A stretch of 64,000 nucleotides of DNA from Curvularia sp. ZM96 (lineage: Eukaryota; Ascomycota; Dothideomycetes; Pleosporales; Pleosporaceae), in contig JAJGBQ010000001.1 in assembly GCA_022457065.1 (NCBI GenBank), positions 6,696,001 to 6,760,000 on the forward strand. Reading direction: 5' to 3'. Shown here piece after piece: positions 42,078-54,277 of the stretch. Under the pieces are notes generated by a model, which was not told the origin of the DNA, ran no database searches, and saw only the letters and a program-made list of their open reading frames with translations. Position 1 is the first letter of the stretch, and every line of letters begins with the position of its first letter. A program made the position numbers and the translations under genes.

Positions 42078-43182
42078 GGGTGGGGTTTAGTTGTAGAAAC
42101 GGGCATGACTGCAGTTCACAGCGATGACGAGGATGAGATATCATATCACGCACATGACACAAACAGAACACGCATTGGACAAAGCAAGGCAAATACTTGT
42201 CATTGAAAGTGTGCGACAAAAGAGAGAGAGAGGGACTGAGACCACGCGCCAGAGCTTCTTTCCTCTTTTCCCCTTTTCTCTTGCTCAAACGAACCCACAC
42301 ACTCCCACCGCCGCCGCCTTCTCTAATTCCCGTCATAAAACCCTATAATCCCAACTTGCAAAAAGAGAGAAAAGGTGACGAAGAAAACAACAAATCCCGA
42401 AGCAAAGGGAGAAACCGAAAACAAAAGAGCAAACCAGGACAGAAATGAAATGCTTCTACAAAGGAAATTAGGTCAAGCTTCGCTCGCTTGTCCAATGAAT
42501 GTGTCTGTGTGTGTGTGGTATGGCGATGGTGATTCAGAAAGAAAAGAGGCTATTCCTTTCCTTTCGCCAACGCCTTGAATGAAGTAATAACTCCATGTGC
42601 AGAAGGGAAAACAGGTGACAAAAAGGTGATTACTTCCCAAGTGGCACAGAGGCCTCCTCCCTCCCTCCTCAAACGCCAGTGGAATGGAAAAAAGGGCGCA
42701 CCCAATGTACAAGGCAGCCAAAATGTACGCCATAGTAAAAAAGAAAACTCGCTTGTGCTAAGTGCATGTCGTAACAGACATTAATGACCTGGATTATCCA
42801 GTAGTCGGTATGTGTGTGTGATGATGTTGGATAATAGATCGGTTGTCTAGTTGTGTGGTTGTATCGATGAGGCTATCGCAGTCATATGGATGATCTGCAG
42901 ATACGCACCACGTTTGTGCAGCATCATACCCAAGCAATTCAACCCAGGCTGTAACCAATACTGCAAAAGCGGTAAGAGAGTTATGGCTCGAGGATGTGCT
43001 GGGATGACAATGTCGACGTAGTCCAGCCATTCGGTATCCGCCTTCTAGCATCCGGACTCTAGCGATGGTTGTGGCTCTTCACCGGGATTGTTGGATATTC
43101 TTCAGAAGCTACTCCCCGCTGACTGCCATTGGAGATTAGCTTCTTCCGGTGAAGCAATAGAGCTTCGTCTTTCTCCATCTAC
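42078..43182. other. Intergenic region between convergent genes POP7 and FHA gene
   Basis: It holds the two 3' ends. Strand-asymmetric purine-rich and pyrimidine-rich blocks occur at 42190-42440, with a short TGTG run near 42503-42518. No gene or structured element is supported. Confidence 0.5.
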
Positions 43183-45432
43183 TCAACGTTCACCCTTGGG
43201 GTATTGATTGAGCATAGCCATGACCGCGACACCTATTGCAACAACAATAACCATGGCTCCGACAGGACCCCCATAGTACATGGAGTCTCGATCTAGTCTG
43301 TGAGCGACTAAAGCACTCGATTTACCAGACGGCTTTGAGCCATTCTGGGTAACTGTATGCCCGTTTTGTTGGCTCGGCGCAGGAAGGGATGCTTCCGGAC
43401 CATCGTCGTCGAGGTCTTCTTCTCGGATGATGGTAATCTCGCCCTCTTCAGCCTCGTGGACATCAGCCTCGGTCTTTGTGTCTGTTTTCGCAGATGCACC
43501 ATCGCTTCCACGTCGCCATAGAGCTTCCTTACTGGCGGCCTTTGCATTGTCCTTTCGAATGTTCTCGATCATCTCTGCCAGTGATTTGCTGTTGGCTTCT
43601 GCGGTCTCGGCCCGCTCGCGGTAGCGCTCCATCTGCTGCTTCATCTCGTTCATTTCCGCCATCATAAGATCGAGACGCGACTGAAGTCGGGCTGCAGTAT
43701 CATCAGCACTGCTAGAGACTGGGCTGCCGTTTTCCAGCCCAGTGTGTTCTTCGTGCTCTGGTGCCGCAGCATCGGTCTTTTCTGTGTCGTCTTCTCCGAC
43801 TACAGTTTCTACATCACTGTGATCTTTGATTGTTTCGCGCTCAAGACGAGCTGCTCGCTCTTCAGCATCCTCTCTTGCGCGGCGCTCTTCGTTCAACAAA
43901 GTCTCCAGATCACGTAACCGCATGCCCTGTGACTCTATCTCCTTCTTGGCGTTGGTCAAGGCCTCGGTTAGCGAGGACAACTGCGGATCAGAGCGCACTG
44001 GCGACGCTGCTTTGGCCCGTTCGGTGTCTGACCTCTTAAATGACGATGCAACGTCCGGCTTCTCAGGCAAAGGTTGCTGGGGCGGAGGCGCTGGCGGGTC
44101 CGAGAACCTTGCCTTCAGGCTGTTGTCCTTGATTGGGGAGATCTTGACTTGGTTTATAGGAGACGCCTTTGTAGGCTCTTTCTTGGGATCAGCCGAGAGA
44201 ATGGCGTTGATGTATTGGTGGGCTTGGTGGAGGTCTTGCGACTGCTGCTTGGCAGCTTTGATCTCCGTCTACACGGGTTAGCGGCATGCAGCAGAAGGTG
44301 ATCAGTTTGCACTCACGTTAAGCTTCTTGACTACCTGCTCCATGGTGATGGGTTGAAGCCAAAAGTTGGGATGGCGCGGTTGCGGCAGACCATTGGCGTA
44401 GTTGGGCATACCACCAGGGCCCTGGAGCCGCTGGCCGTTCATGGAGCTCTGGCTGGACGTGCGACTCCGCATACCTGGCATCTGTTGTTGGTTGCCGGCG
44501 CCCATTATGTTTGACATTTGAGACCCCTCGAGCTCACCGAAATTCAGGTCCATCATTTCATTACTTGAGCGGGTGTATATACCAGCATGTTCAACTCGTG
44601 CTGCAACTTTGTGATGTACAATGGTCTTTTGGTCTTCGCTGACAATGTCTATGCCGAGCTCCAGCATGTCTGATTCGCGAAGCTCGTGTGGGTCCGAGTC
44701 TCTGTTCTCTTGCGACAGACGAGAGCCGTTGACAAAGGTGCCGTTGGAGGACTTGACGTCTCTGATCCATATCTTGCCCTGGCGGTCTGCCCAGACCTCG
44801 GCGTGCTGTCTTGAGAGGACCTTTGAATCAAAGTATCCGTTGAGCGGGGTGGGGATTGTCTTGTTGTTGGTCTGGCGGCCGATGCGAAGGACGTCGGGGA
44901 AGAAAGGGACGGTGATGGTCTTGCGCTCAAAGGTGCCGTTCATGGGGACGAGGTGCAGGACGGCGGTGCTCTCGTGGCCCTGTGCCCGTTGGGCGCCGTT
45001 GGCCTGCTGCTGGGCCTGGACAGAGCCATTGTGCTGCGAGGGGACCATTGCGGAGGGGGATTGGAGGGCGCTCATGGCCGAGGCGGCTGAGGACCCGGGG
45101 CCGGCAGATGCGATGGGCTGTGTGCGAGCGGCGGTGATTCCTGCGATGGGCTCAGTCTTGGTTGCGGGCCATAGTCCCTTTGGGGCTTTTGCTTTGCGGG
45201 TGGCAGTCCAGTCGGAGCCGTTCAGGGGAGCGGTACCGTTTGGGTGTGATGAAGATGACGAGGCAGACAGGGTGGAGGATGCAGATGCTTGAGACGACAG
45301 GCTGCTCGACGAGTTGGAACGCTGTGCACTCTTGCGCGGCATGAAGATGCCACCGCCGTTGGGCATGCCCTCAGCGCTCCATGCCTGCCGGTTGATGTTC
45401 TGGTAGTTTACGGGGGGCGCAACTGCCGTCAT
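43183..45432 (-). CDS. FHA / coiled-coil / tail-anchored protein (SLMAP, Far9/Far10, PRO45/HAM-4 type STRIPAK subunit)
   Basis: Exons 45432-44317 and 44268-43183 with a 48-nt intron encode 733 residues. After a Ser/Ala/Gln-rich disordered start, an FHA domain spans about residues 158-270 with the phosphothreonine-binding landmarks: R186 in VLRIGRQ, SRQH (207-210) and SSNGTFVNG (228-236). A central linker leads to a coiled coil (EALTNAKKEIESQGMRLRDL and MNEMKQQMERYRERAE). The extreme C-terminus is a hydrophobic tail anchor (GAMVIVVAIGVAVMAML) ending QYPKGER. This order is that of SLMAP and fungal PRO45/HAM-4, which tether the STRIPAK phosphatase complex to ER, nuclear envelope and mitochondria and control hyphal fusion and fruiting. 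Assignment is by architecture; related Far9/Far10/Vps64 names apply in yeasts. Confidence 0.9.
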
Positions 45433-46422
45433 TGACGAGGTGGTGGGGAGGGGAGGGCGTGGTGGTGTTTACAGTCGGGCGTCACTTTTCCTGCACGCTT
45501 CCCGTGGTCTCCGTTTTTAGCGGCGCGACAGCGTGACAGGCCCCAAAACAAGCAACGAGGGCACAGCGAGGGCGAGGAGGGCGCACGTCGCTCAGGCACG
45601 CATGCGTCGCGGCGGGATGCACTCGGGCAGGACGGACGGGCTCGTGGGTGTCGTCTGCCGTCGGCCGGCCGGTCGTGTGGGCGTGCGTGTGCGTGTGGGC
45701 TGCTGGCGGGAATGCCGTGCGGCGACGGGGCGATGATGCAGGGCGCTGCAACAGGGCACGCAGCACAGCAGCAGCCTCTGGCGGGAGAGAGGCGAGCAGG
45801 CGAGGCCGTGGATGGACGGGCGAGATGGACGGTGGGGGGCGGTCTGGATGGACGTTTCGAGGGGAGCAGGAGGTGTCGTCGGACTGGTCTCACTGCAGCG
45901 CTTTAGTGGCCAGATGGGCGAGGCGACGGCGCAGACGCAGGCGTGATGGACGTGGGCGAGGCTATGAATACAAGCAGCACGGCGTCGAAACAGCGACAGG
46001 ACAGGGCAGTCGGCGAGGATGCTCTCTCTACACGAAACAGCTGGCGGAAGTCCAAACTATTTTCGCCTCATTTCACAGCCGCCCGTGAAGGGGGCGTCTG
46101 CCACGGTCATGGTCACGTGCCCGCGCCCAGCGCCAGCGCCCAGCGCTGGATGTACTGTACATAGCACCACGTAGGTGCCAGCCAGCGTCGGCACGTCTGG
46201 GTATGCGGCTTGCAGCCCTGCTACACCAAGCCAGGTCACAGTACACACGTGCCTGCGTAGTCTGCGCCGTAGGGCATTCCATGGTTACGTTTTCCCCGGA
46301 CTTCGGTGGTTTCTCCTTGGCGCTGCTGGAGCCGCGGCCAGCGCAAGCTTCAATGCGGGACAGTCGCTCGAGCTGCTGCCATCGCAATTCTGCTTCCCCT
46401 CGCGCACTCTCTCGCCCTCAAG
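45433..46422. promoter_or_regulatory. Shared divergent promoter of FHA gene and MGR2
   Basis: The interval of 990 bases between two outward-facing starts is GC-rich and CpG-rich from 45480 to 46180. That composition opens many long chance frames on both strands (Arg/Gly- or Pro/His-rich), which I do not regard as genes. Confidence 0.5.
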
Positions 46423-46977
46423 ATGCCCGTGCCAGTTGGATCCATGCCCCAGGGCGCCCATGGCCCCTCGACGCTTGACAAGCGTATGCTCCCGTGCTCG
46501 CCTGTGCTTTTCCCCAAAGACGTCTAACCGTTACGCAGTGAAGATGGGTGGCATGATGGGTGGATGTACGCCTCTCTGATGACCCTATACACAATACAGC
46601 CAACCTGACAATTGCACAGCGGTCGGTCTGATCATCGGCTTCATTTTTGGTTCGCGCACCTTGCTCCGTCGCCCACACCAGTCCTGACTTGTCTAGGATT
46701 CACCAATATTGTCCGATTCGGCCCAGGACCCAACGGCATGCTACGAACACTGGGCCAATACATGATGGGCTCAGCCGCTACCTTTGGGTACGCATGGCCT
46801 GCCTAAACAACTCACCCGCGCTAATATGCCCGCAGTTTCTTCATGGCCATCGGCACCACCATTCGCACAGACAGCTCTCCCATTGCTGCCCACGCATTCA
46901 ACAGTGCCAGTCGCCGACCCATGGTCCTCCCCAGGAACTTCCAGTACCCACGTGCTGCTGGCAACGACAAGAACTAG
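46423..46977 (+). CDS. MGR2: Mgr2/Romo1, TIM23 translocase subunit
   Basis: Five small exons (46423-46483, 46539-46565, 46620-46649, 46697-46787, 46836-46977) encode 116 residues. Exons two and three are only 27 and 30 nt. Every junction restores the conserved protein: KMGGMMGGSVGLIIGFIFG, FTNIVRFGPGPNGMLRTLGQ and YMMGSAATFGFFMAIGTTIR. The two hydrophobic helices with small-residue motifs and the connecting GPGPNG loop identify the Mgr2/Romo1 family. In yeast Mgr2 sits in the mitochondrial inner membrane, couples TIM21 to TIM23 and controls lateral release of preproteins. Length and the two-helix layout are normal. The C-terminal 35 residues are polar and less conserved. Intron density is very high for so short a gene. 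Confidence 0.95.
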
Positions 46978-47327
46978 GCCTCGCTCCGTCAAAGGAACAT
47001 CCATGGCAAACTAGTCTAGTCCATGGATTGTAAAACAATTGCGACTCAAACATGTGTATGATAAGGAATGGAGAATTGAGAAGTACGGTTGAGGTGCGAT
47101 GACTGCAAGGACAAACGACGCCCAAGGTTTGTCTGGCCCTCGCGTTCACCGTGAACTTAGAAAATATGACTATTCAGTGACACCAAGGTCTCACTCTCAT
47201 TTTTCACTCGTCAGAACATGCGCTATCCCTAGCTCGTATATCTGCTCTACCTCTACCCTCTTCTTTTCTCTACCGTACTCACTACCAGACACCAAGTTAG
47301 CTTGTGACATTGCTCGGCTACTCCAGC

Positions 47328-48917
47328 ATGGTGTACTCACCCAGCAAGACGACAGTCGCCTCCACAAACGACAGGCCGGGTGCACACGAACCTGTCGCTG
47401 ACAACCACTGCCCGACTTCCAATAAAAACAGCCTCGGACTGGGCAACATGAATGACGACAACGAAACAAAAGGCGCACAGGCATTTGACAGGATCAGTCG
47501 CATCGCCAGAGTCGAGGGTGACAGAGCCCACGCGCCGAACAAACGTGTGCGAAGAGTTAGGACATTGCCCTTCTCTTCTATCCAGTCCACAGGTATCACA
47601 AAACGAAGACTTGTATACGACGGTGCAATATCTACAGCCGACACACGAGCCGAGGACGATCTCGCAGAAGCAATAGCGCGCTCATTGCAAGATGTTCCCG
47701 CAAGCTCTCCTGACCCACAGCCTGAAAATCATCTCAGCTTGAATGACCCGGATATGATGGAAATTGAAGCAACGGCTTTCACCCCCAGCCGACGGCCGCG
47801 AAAGCCCGCAAGTCAGGCTCGCTCGTACAAGAACCTTGGAAGCAACTCTGCGTCTACCAAGGCAGCCCCACACGAAGCGCTTCATGACCTCTTAAACATC
47901 ATGGACACAAGCGTCAAAACCCTGGACAGATATGCTCTTGAGGGTATTGAGGTGGATGCGCAAGAGCTTGTAGACCATGTCCGCGGGTGGCAGGGCAGAA
48001 TCAGAAAAGTCATCCACGCGAGTGAATTATCTGAACAACGCCGGATCAAGGACCTACGAGCTCAACTGGACTTCGATCGAGATGTTGAGGAAGCCCACCG
48101 AAACAACATCAACAAGCTCAATCAATCATGGACGGAAACAATGCACGAGCAAGAGAAAGAATGGCAGAAGGAGTTGAACAAACTCCAGCAGGTGATTGGG
48201 ACTAGGCCGCAACCAAACCAACCAAACGAATCCCTCGCTCAACTGTACGCCACAGACATGCATCCAACAAAAGGTATGCAGCGGCGGTGCTAGCTGGCTG
48301 CGCGCTATGACCATGAGGCGTGTCATTTATCAGGCGTGCCATGGCAGGAAGCGTGCGGGGTCGGAGCGATCCAAGACTATCCAAGTGCAAGGCCTTTCAA
48401 CCCCGTTAGCAACATGCGCCGGCTACCAGATCAACCAACAGCAGAAGAGGTCCGGGTATATGCTGGACTAACCGAAAGAGAGTGGGATGTATTCACTGTG
48501 AGCCCGCCTTCTTACGCCCTCATTCTCTACCGAATCTGACCGAAGATAGGCCATAATAACCGAAGAAGCGAGAGCGCTTAGGAAAGAGAGCCCTTTTACA
48601 CCATGGAAGGATCTTGACCAAAAGAGAAAGGAACAGGTCCACGACAGCGTCAACGCGAAACTCGCTAAGAAGAACATTCAACCAGTCGACCTGGAAGTTG
48701 TTGCGACGCGTGCCAGCCGCTCGTTATCTCGCATGAAGCATGAAGGCACGTGTGGTTATATACCTCTTGATCAATAGTACCTGACCTGACCATCTCTTGC
48801 CCAGCTCAGAGAAAAGCCCAGGCTGCAGAGCAGAATGCCCCTTCCAATACCGCTACCGTTACCACTACAACATCAGCTGAGCGAACACGGCCTTACGACC
48901 CTGTGCGAGACCTGTGA
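47328..48917 (+). CDS. Unknown protein with UIM-like motif and coiled coil
   Basis: Exons 47328-48273, 48334-48497 and 48550-48745 are well supported, and a last exon 48805-48917 is likely. The final junction is uncertain: it needs a GC donor at 48746 or a weak GTTATA donor at 48755. Unspliced, the frame stops shortly after 48750. About 472 residues result. The segment EDDLAEAIARSLQDV fits a ubiquitin-interacting motif (acidic lead, Ala and Ser at the key spacing). A charged coiled coil follows (RRIKDLRAQLDFDRDVEEAH, EKEWQKELNKLQQV). Later segments VRVYAGLTEREWDVF and FTPWKDLDQKRKEQV look folded, and the end is Thr-rich (TATVTTTTSAERTR). Nothing identifies an enzyme. A nuclear or ubiquitin-reading role is a guess from the UIM. 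Confidence 0.7.
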
Positions 48918-50325
48918 TTTTGTACATGCATGTTTCAAACAGACTTCGTCTTTGTTTTGGTGGCTCTCCAGATTCTCCAGTAGCCGTCTCTGCTACATCG
49001 GATGTTCTTTGGACAAATGGCGTAAAGTCGTGTTACGTATGCAAAAGCGGCTTTGTCACACTGAGGCACCAGCAGCTCATCCGTTGTTACCACGATCCTA
49101 AAGACGGTGGAAAAACTGCGCATTTGACATATCCTACTTGCTCGTATTTACTCGATCGCTCGTCGTCAATGTGAGAGGGTAGAAAAGTGGGTGCAGTGAA
49201 CGTCGGAATGGGTCACAGCTGTAAATTGCAGACATTGGCCATGAGGGTCGCCTGATCGAGGAAATCGATACGCTCAAATCAACCCATGCAGCTGCGATCA
49301 CTCAACCTGAGACGGCCCATGCGAGACTGATTAGCTCCCCTGAGCAGATGGTGGCGCGTCCCACGCATGCCAACGCGTAACTGCGCACCAGACGCAGAAA
49401 ACCACACACGGTGAAAAAAAACCAAGAACGAGAGGGTGGGAAAGCCTGCAGAGCCAAGCTTGGAGCTAATGCAGAGCAATATGCATCCAAACGATTGTGG
49501 AATTCACTCAGGCTTCCAGTTCGACGTAAAGAGGCAAAATGTTCTCAACAGGAAAGAAAGTGACTATCAACATACTCTTTCGGGCTCAGCTACTTGACTA
49601 CAAGACAAGATGCCTCCCAAAAACGCAGACCGGATGGGGAGTGTCGGATAAACATGATTGGTCACCAAAAGGACAAAGATGGTTTTGGCCAACGAAAGGA
49701 AAAACGCCCGTCGTGCGCCCTGCAAATGCGAGCAGCAATGGAACAAGCCAACAAAGACGCCTGTTGCCAGCCATCCAGTAATTGGTCCATGTGGGTACCT
49801 GCAGCAATGTCCTTGCACTTGTATGCTTTTTCACGGTCGAACTGGGCCCGATAAATTTCACGTTCAATCCTACATATACTTGTACCTAAATGGACTGTCA
49901 TTAGAACTCTCACAGAAGTCTCCTTGAGCTTCCCTGATAACACGATAAGCAAAGGACAGTTATTGTGATTTCCCATTGTAAACGTTATGCGTTGCTGAAC
50001 CTGAAACACGAGGGTTTGCTAAAAGCAAATAGTAAACGCGGGGCGCCGAAAGTAGACTAGCGCACCTGGTAGAAGCTCCACTCATTCGATCCACGGTTGC
50101 TCGAGGACATTCATTGTTTCAATCGCGACCGACTGCGCCCTCATCAATTTCACTGCGCGCCCTTACCTATTTTTTTCTCTTCATCACGAAATCTGCTACC
50201 CGGTGTTAATTCCGCGCACATTTTTACAAGTCCTTCAAGAAGCTTCCTCAGCTTCCCATTACGCGCCCCTGTCCGCGTCGCGTCCAGCCTAATACACACC
50301 TACACACGCAATTCTCCGCGCAAAC
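48918..50325. other. Intergenic region; possible extra exon of upstream gene
   Basis: A frame at 48914-49174 reads SCYVCKSGFVTLRHQQL, with a Cys pair, and could be a further exon of the UIM-like gene if an intron starts at GTGATT (48914). The rest has chance ORFs only. From about 50130 the sequence is C/T-rich, as expected of the leader of the next gene. Confidence 0.4.
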
Positions 50326-51165
50326 ATGACAGAATACGCGAAGATGAAGAACGACGAGCTGTCGGCTCTTCTCAAAGAGCGCAAGCTACCCCACACTGGG
50401 AAGAAGGCAGAGATGGTCGAGCGTCTGCAGAAAGACGATGAGAAGGCGACCAATACAAAACCCGCTGCTGGTACCGAAGATGAGATTGACTGGGATGACG
50501 ATGAAGCCGCTGCTGCGCCTGCACCTGCAAATGCCTCCTCAACCACAGCACCCGCTGAAGCTGTCGTTTCTAACGAAGAGACGGTCGAAAAGGCTGGGGG
50601 TGAGGGCCAGCCGCCGAACCCGCAAGCAGTACCGAACCAAGTAGCTGATATCGACCCCGCAAAGACCGACGATCTAACCGTAGATGCACCAGCGGAAGGC
50701 GCAGCGGCGGAGGAAGCAGAGAACAAACCAGAGGAGAAGAAGGAGCCTGCTCCTGATTATTCAAGAGGCCTTGCAGCAACAAACCTTGATGAGGAGATTG
50801 AAAAGCGCAAGAAGCGCGCCCTGAAGTTCGGCATCAAACCCGAAGACGACGAAGGTCTCAAGAAGCTGGAGAGGGCTAAGAAGTTTGGAGAAGTTGCACC
50901 ACCCAAGGGTCTCGACGAGGCTCTGCCAGAGCGCCGCCCCAAGCGCGGTCATGAAGGTGGTGATGATGCCAACAGCAACAAGCGCCGTGAGGGAGGACGT
51001 GCTGGAGGTCGTGGAGGACGCCGTGACAACCGAAAAAGGGATGGCCGCGACACCCGTCGCAATGACAACAAGACGAGCAGTGGAGGAGGAACCACCTGGA
51101 TGAGTGAGAAGGATAGGGCAGCAGCAGAGGCCAGGAAAGCTAAATTCGCGAAGCCCGCTGCTTGA
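50326..51165 (+). CDS. THO1: Tho1/SARNP-like mRNA export factor (SAP domain)
   Basis: A single exon encodes 279 residues. The first 36 residues form a SAP domain (MKNDELSALLKERKLPHTGK...MVERLQK), a DNA/RNA-binding helix pair. An acidic Ala/Glu/Pro linker follows. The conserved C-terminal block of Tho1/MOS11/SARNP is present: LDEEIEKRKKRALKFGIKP, LKKLERAKKFGEV and a repeat of that motif type. An RG- and Arg/Asp-rich tail (RAGGRGGRRDNRKRDGR) should bind RNA. Yeast Tho1 and human SARNP (CIP29) assist co-transcriptional mRNP assembly and export with the DEAD-box protein Sub2/UAP56. All parts are present and the size is typical for filamentous fungi. Confidence 0.93.
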   Translation: MTEYAKMKNDELSALLKERKLPHTGKKAEMVERLQKDDEKATNTKPAAGTEDEIDWDDDEAAAAPAPANASSTTAPAEAVVSNEETVEKAGGEGQPPNPQAVPNQVADIDPAKTDDLTVDAPAEGAAAEEAENKPEEKKEPAPDYSRGLAATNLDEEIEKRKKRALKFGIKPEDDEGLKKLERAKKFGEVAPPKGLDEALPERRPKRGHEGGDDANSNKRREGGRAGGRGGRRDNRKRDGRDTRRNDNKTSSGGGTTWMSEKDRAAAEARKAKFAKPAA

Positions 51166-52405
51166 GCCTAGGGACACAATGGCGATTCTTTCCTTTGTTT
51201 AGTACAGCGCCCGAAGAGCGGCCTGGATGACGGAACTTTCGATCCCGCGAGCGGACTCAACTACAACCAAGCAGTTTGGACAGCACCGGCGCGGTTATGT
51301 AACATTTCTTGCGGGCTTTGTTTACCAGATTGCCGGACGAACTGCGATTGTCGATTTTTCAAGCACTTGACGGATATTTCAATTCAAACCTCTTTTCTCT
51401 ACTCTTGGATGCCTCATCGTCTCTTGGCGGTTCATTATTTATATCTCGCCAAGTTCTGGGCTCAAGTCGTACAGATACGGGGAGAGCAGTACCATCCATA
51501 AGCAATACGCGTGTGCTGTGAGATATACTGGATATCCCCTTGACAGCATATATTGCCTGATGAAGCTATACACGACCCAAGCACACCAACAGTTAGAGGT
51601 CGGTTGTAGTTGAATATACAGTGGCGGATGTCCGAAGATATCCGAAAATGACATACTGTACACCAGCAACCACACTGCTGGGATGCGGTGAAGGGTCATT
51701 GCTGGATCTTGATGCATAAACGGACCGATCTAGACTTTTGTCCATGTCCTGGTCCCCGTCCGATCGGCATGAAGTTGGGGCTGAATGGCCATTAAACGGC
51801 CCGTATAGTTGTGAACTGGGTGTCCGGCGTACAGTAGAAAAGTGCCGCGACATGCCTGCCGTGCAGAGGGTGCACCGCCTTTACCTATTGGGTGTATTCT
51901 CAACAAGTAGTCTGGCGAGTCTGTTTACGTATTATTCGGGAAGCGTATAGTGCTAGCGCCGCCGTCATTGTACAACGCCGACCTCGGGTACTCGGCAGTT
52001 ATCCCTTGTCCCCGCCCTCCGAATGCCAATACTACCGATATAGAGATGGCTTATCAATTGTGTCATGGATGACCGTTGTACCAGCACTAACGCATCTGTT
52101 CGGCAGTACTATATAGGCGGACCCATTTCCGCGTACGACTCATATGTTCCGCTTTCTTTGCTGATCTGTTGCTCCTTGAGCTTGAACTCTGCTGCAGCAC
52201 ACCGCAAACCTTCAAAGAGACTCCAATCTACCGAAAGAGACGTTTAGATTGAGCTGGATTTGAGACGGGTGTTGTGCAGTGACCTGAGTCCAAATAGTCT
52301 TTGAGACGTGCAATAATACTCGATTCCGCTTCAGAAGAAAACTTTCCAAGGCCAAAATAAGAAAAAGAAAAAGACAGCCTAAGACGAACCTCAAAGCACG
52401 TTCAG
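51166..52405. other. Intergenic region, no gene seen
   Basis: The region is gene-free with even base composition. Short ORFs at 51738-51950 and nearby have no recognisable content. The last 150 bases are A-rich leader of the transporter gene. Confidence 0.5.
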
Positions 52406-54065
52406 ATGACGTCCCACTCTGCAGCCAATGAAGAGAACATCAACATTAACGACAAGGCCGCCTCGCAAGAAGAATACAGCCGGCCTTCGTCTGCCTCTCA
52501 AGATGAAGAAGCCGTCGCCGAAGAACCAAAGGTGGAGCCAATAAGAACTCATGACTTGACACCAGATCAAGAGACGCAGGCAGACGTAAGATCTATGTTC
52601 ACAGCTGAATCCGGTATACCACCAGCTCCCGATGGCGGACTGCACGCCTGGCTCAAAGTCTTTGGCGGCTTCATGATTTACATCAATATCTGGTATGTTA
52701 GTCCTTTCACTACAGCAATCCCAATCATTCCCCCCATTCTTTCCAAGAAGAACCCGCCTAACCTTCTTCCCCAAGGGGCTTTACCCTAGCGTACGGCGTC
52801 TTCCAAACCTACTACCGCACCACGCTCCTCCCCAGCTCCTCGGCCTCCTCCATCTCCTGGATCGGTACAGTCCAAGCCTGGCTGCTCATGGTAGTCGGCG
52901 TGCTGTCCGGCCCGCTCTTCGACCTGGGCTACTTCCGCAGCATGCTCTTCGTCGGCAACTTCCTCATCGTGCTTGGCATTATGATGCTGTCCCTCTCCAC
53001 CACCTACTGGCAAGTTTTCCTCAGCCAGGGCGTCTGCATGGGCCTTGGCGCGGGTCTGCTTTACATACCCAGTCTAGCCATGGTGGGCGTGTGGTTCGAC
53101 AAAAGAAGGAATCTTGCACTGGGCATTGTGATGAGTGGAATTGCAGTAGGCGCGGTTATTTACATTGTCATGTTTGATCGGCTTCTCGCGCAGGCCTCTT
53201 TTCCCTGGGCCATCCGCGCAATAGGTTTCGTGACGCTCGTCTGCGCCAGTTTGTCTATCCCCGCACTTCTCTCCGGCTCCGGATGGCTCAAGCGCCCAAG
53301 GAAACGCCGCGCCTTGTTCGACAAGTCGGCGCTGAAAGACCGCCTCTTTCTTGTCTTTGTAGCCTCCTCCTTCATCACCTTCATCGGTTACAATGCCCCC
53401 TACATATACATCCCGACATATGCGCGTGAGAAGCTGGGGAGCGACCAGAGTACCGCAATGTATATGCTGGTTATGGCAATTGCGGGAAGCTTTTTTGGAC
53501 GCTTGGCGACAGGCTTCATGGCGCATTATATCGGACCCATTGTTACTTGGGGGTTCTGTACGCTGACTAGTGGCATTTTGGCGCTGAGTTGGATGGCGAT
53601 TACGGACGAGAAGGGGTTGAGAGCCTTTAGTATCTTGTGGGGTATGTTGTTTTTCTTCATCATCTTCTTCTTATTTTATTTTTGTTCAAACTCCCAATCC
53701 TGCTTTCTTTGGCTTCGTCTCGCTGGACGCAGAGGTTCTCTCTGTTACCCAATGTTTCTCAGTGCTGACGATGAACAGGCTTCTTTTCCGCCGGTCTGGT
53801 CACAGTCCCGTCCGCCGCTTTCGCGAGCATCACCCCGGATCTCTCTCGTCTGGGTACTAGGCTAGGTATGTCGTGGGGCGTAAGCAGTGTGGCTACGCTT
53901 ATCGGAGCGCCAATTGCAGGCGCATTGCTGATGACCAAAAATGGGGAAACCAGCTTCCTCGGTGTGCAGCTGTGGAGCGGCATTTTCTTGCTGACGGGGA
54001 CGTGTCTTATATTCTTGTTATGGATTGTTACCGTAAGGAAGCAGGATGTGGGGTGGAAAGTATGA
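52406..54065 (+). CDS. MFS transporter, monocarboxylate-type (MCT/Mch family)
   Basis: Exons 52406-52692, 52776-53641 and 53779-54065 encode 479 residues. Introns are 83 and 137 nt with GTATGT donors. An acidic cytosolic N-terminus of about 75 residues ends in the family signature PDGGLHAWLKVFGGF, which opens transmembrane helix 1 of monocarboxylate-porter-like MFS proteins. The twelve-helix pattern is then visible: VFQTYYRTTLL, WIGTVQAWLLMVVGV, LGAGLLYIPSLAMVGVWF, KRRNLALGIVMSG, FITFIGYNAPYIYI, GSFFGRLATGFMAHYIGP and WGVSSVATLIGAPIAGALL. The family carries monocarboxylates, riboflavin or similar small acids across the plasma or vacuolar membrane. The substrate cannot be set by sequence. The C-terminus is short. 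It is convergent with a phosphate transporter, with 212 bases between stops. Confidence 0.9.
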
Positions 54066-54277
54066 GCATATGTCGGTTGAGGAGGAAAAATCAGTCAATG
54101 AGGAAAAGAAGTATGCTTCTGATTTATCTGTTCAGGCATTTCTACGGCTGGAAAAAAGAAAATTTAATGTCCAGTTCAATACGACTGGAGGGTGTATGGT
54201 AGGAAAAGAATTTAGAATATGCCGCCAGGCTGGAAACAAAAATAAATAAATCCAAAAGCAACAAACTATTCAGAATC

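Noticed and set aside
44621..45292. 223-codon plus-strand frame
   Set aside because: Antisense to the FHA-domain exon, which has unmistakable domain motifs on the other strand.
45482..46088. Several long frames on both strands in a GC-rich stretch
   Set aside because: High GC removes stop codons; the products are Arg/Gly- or Pro/His-rich without domains, and the interval is a shared promoter.
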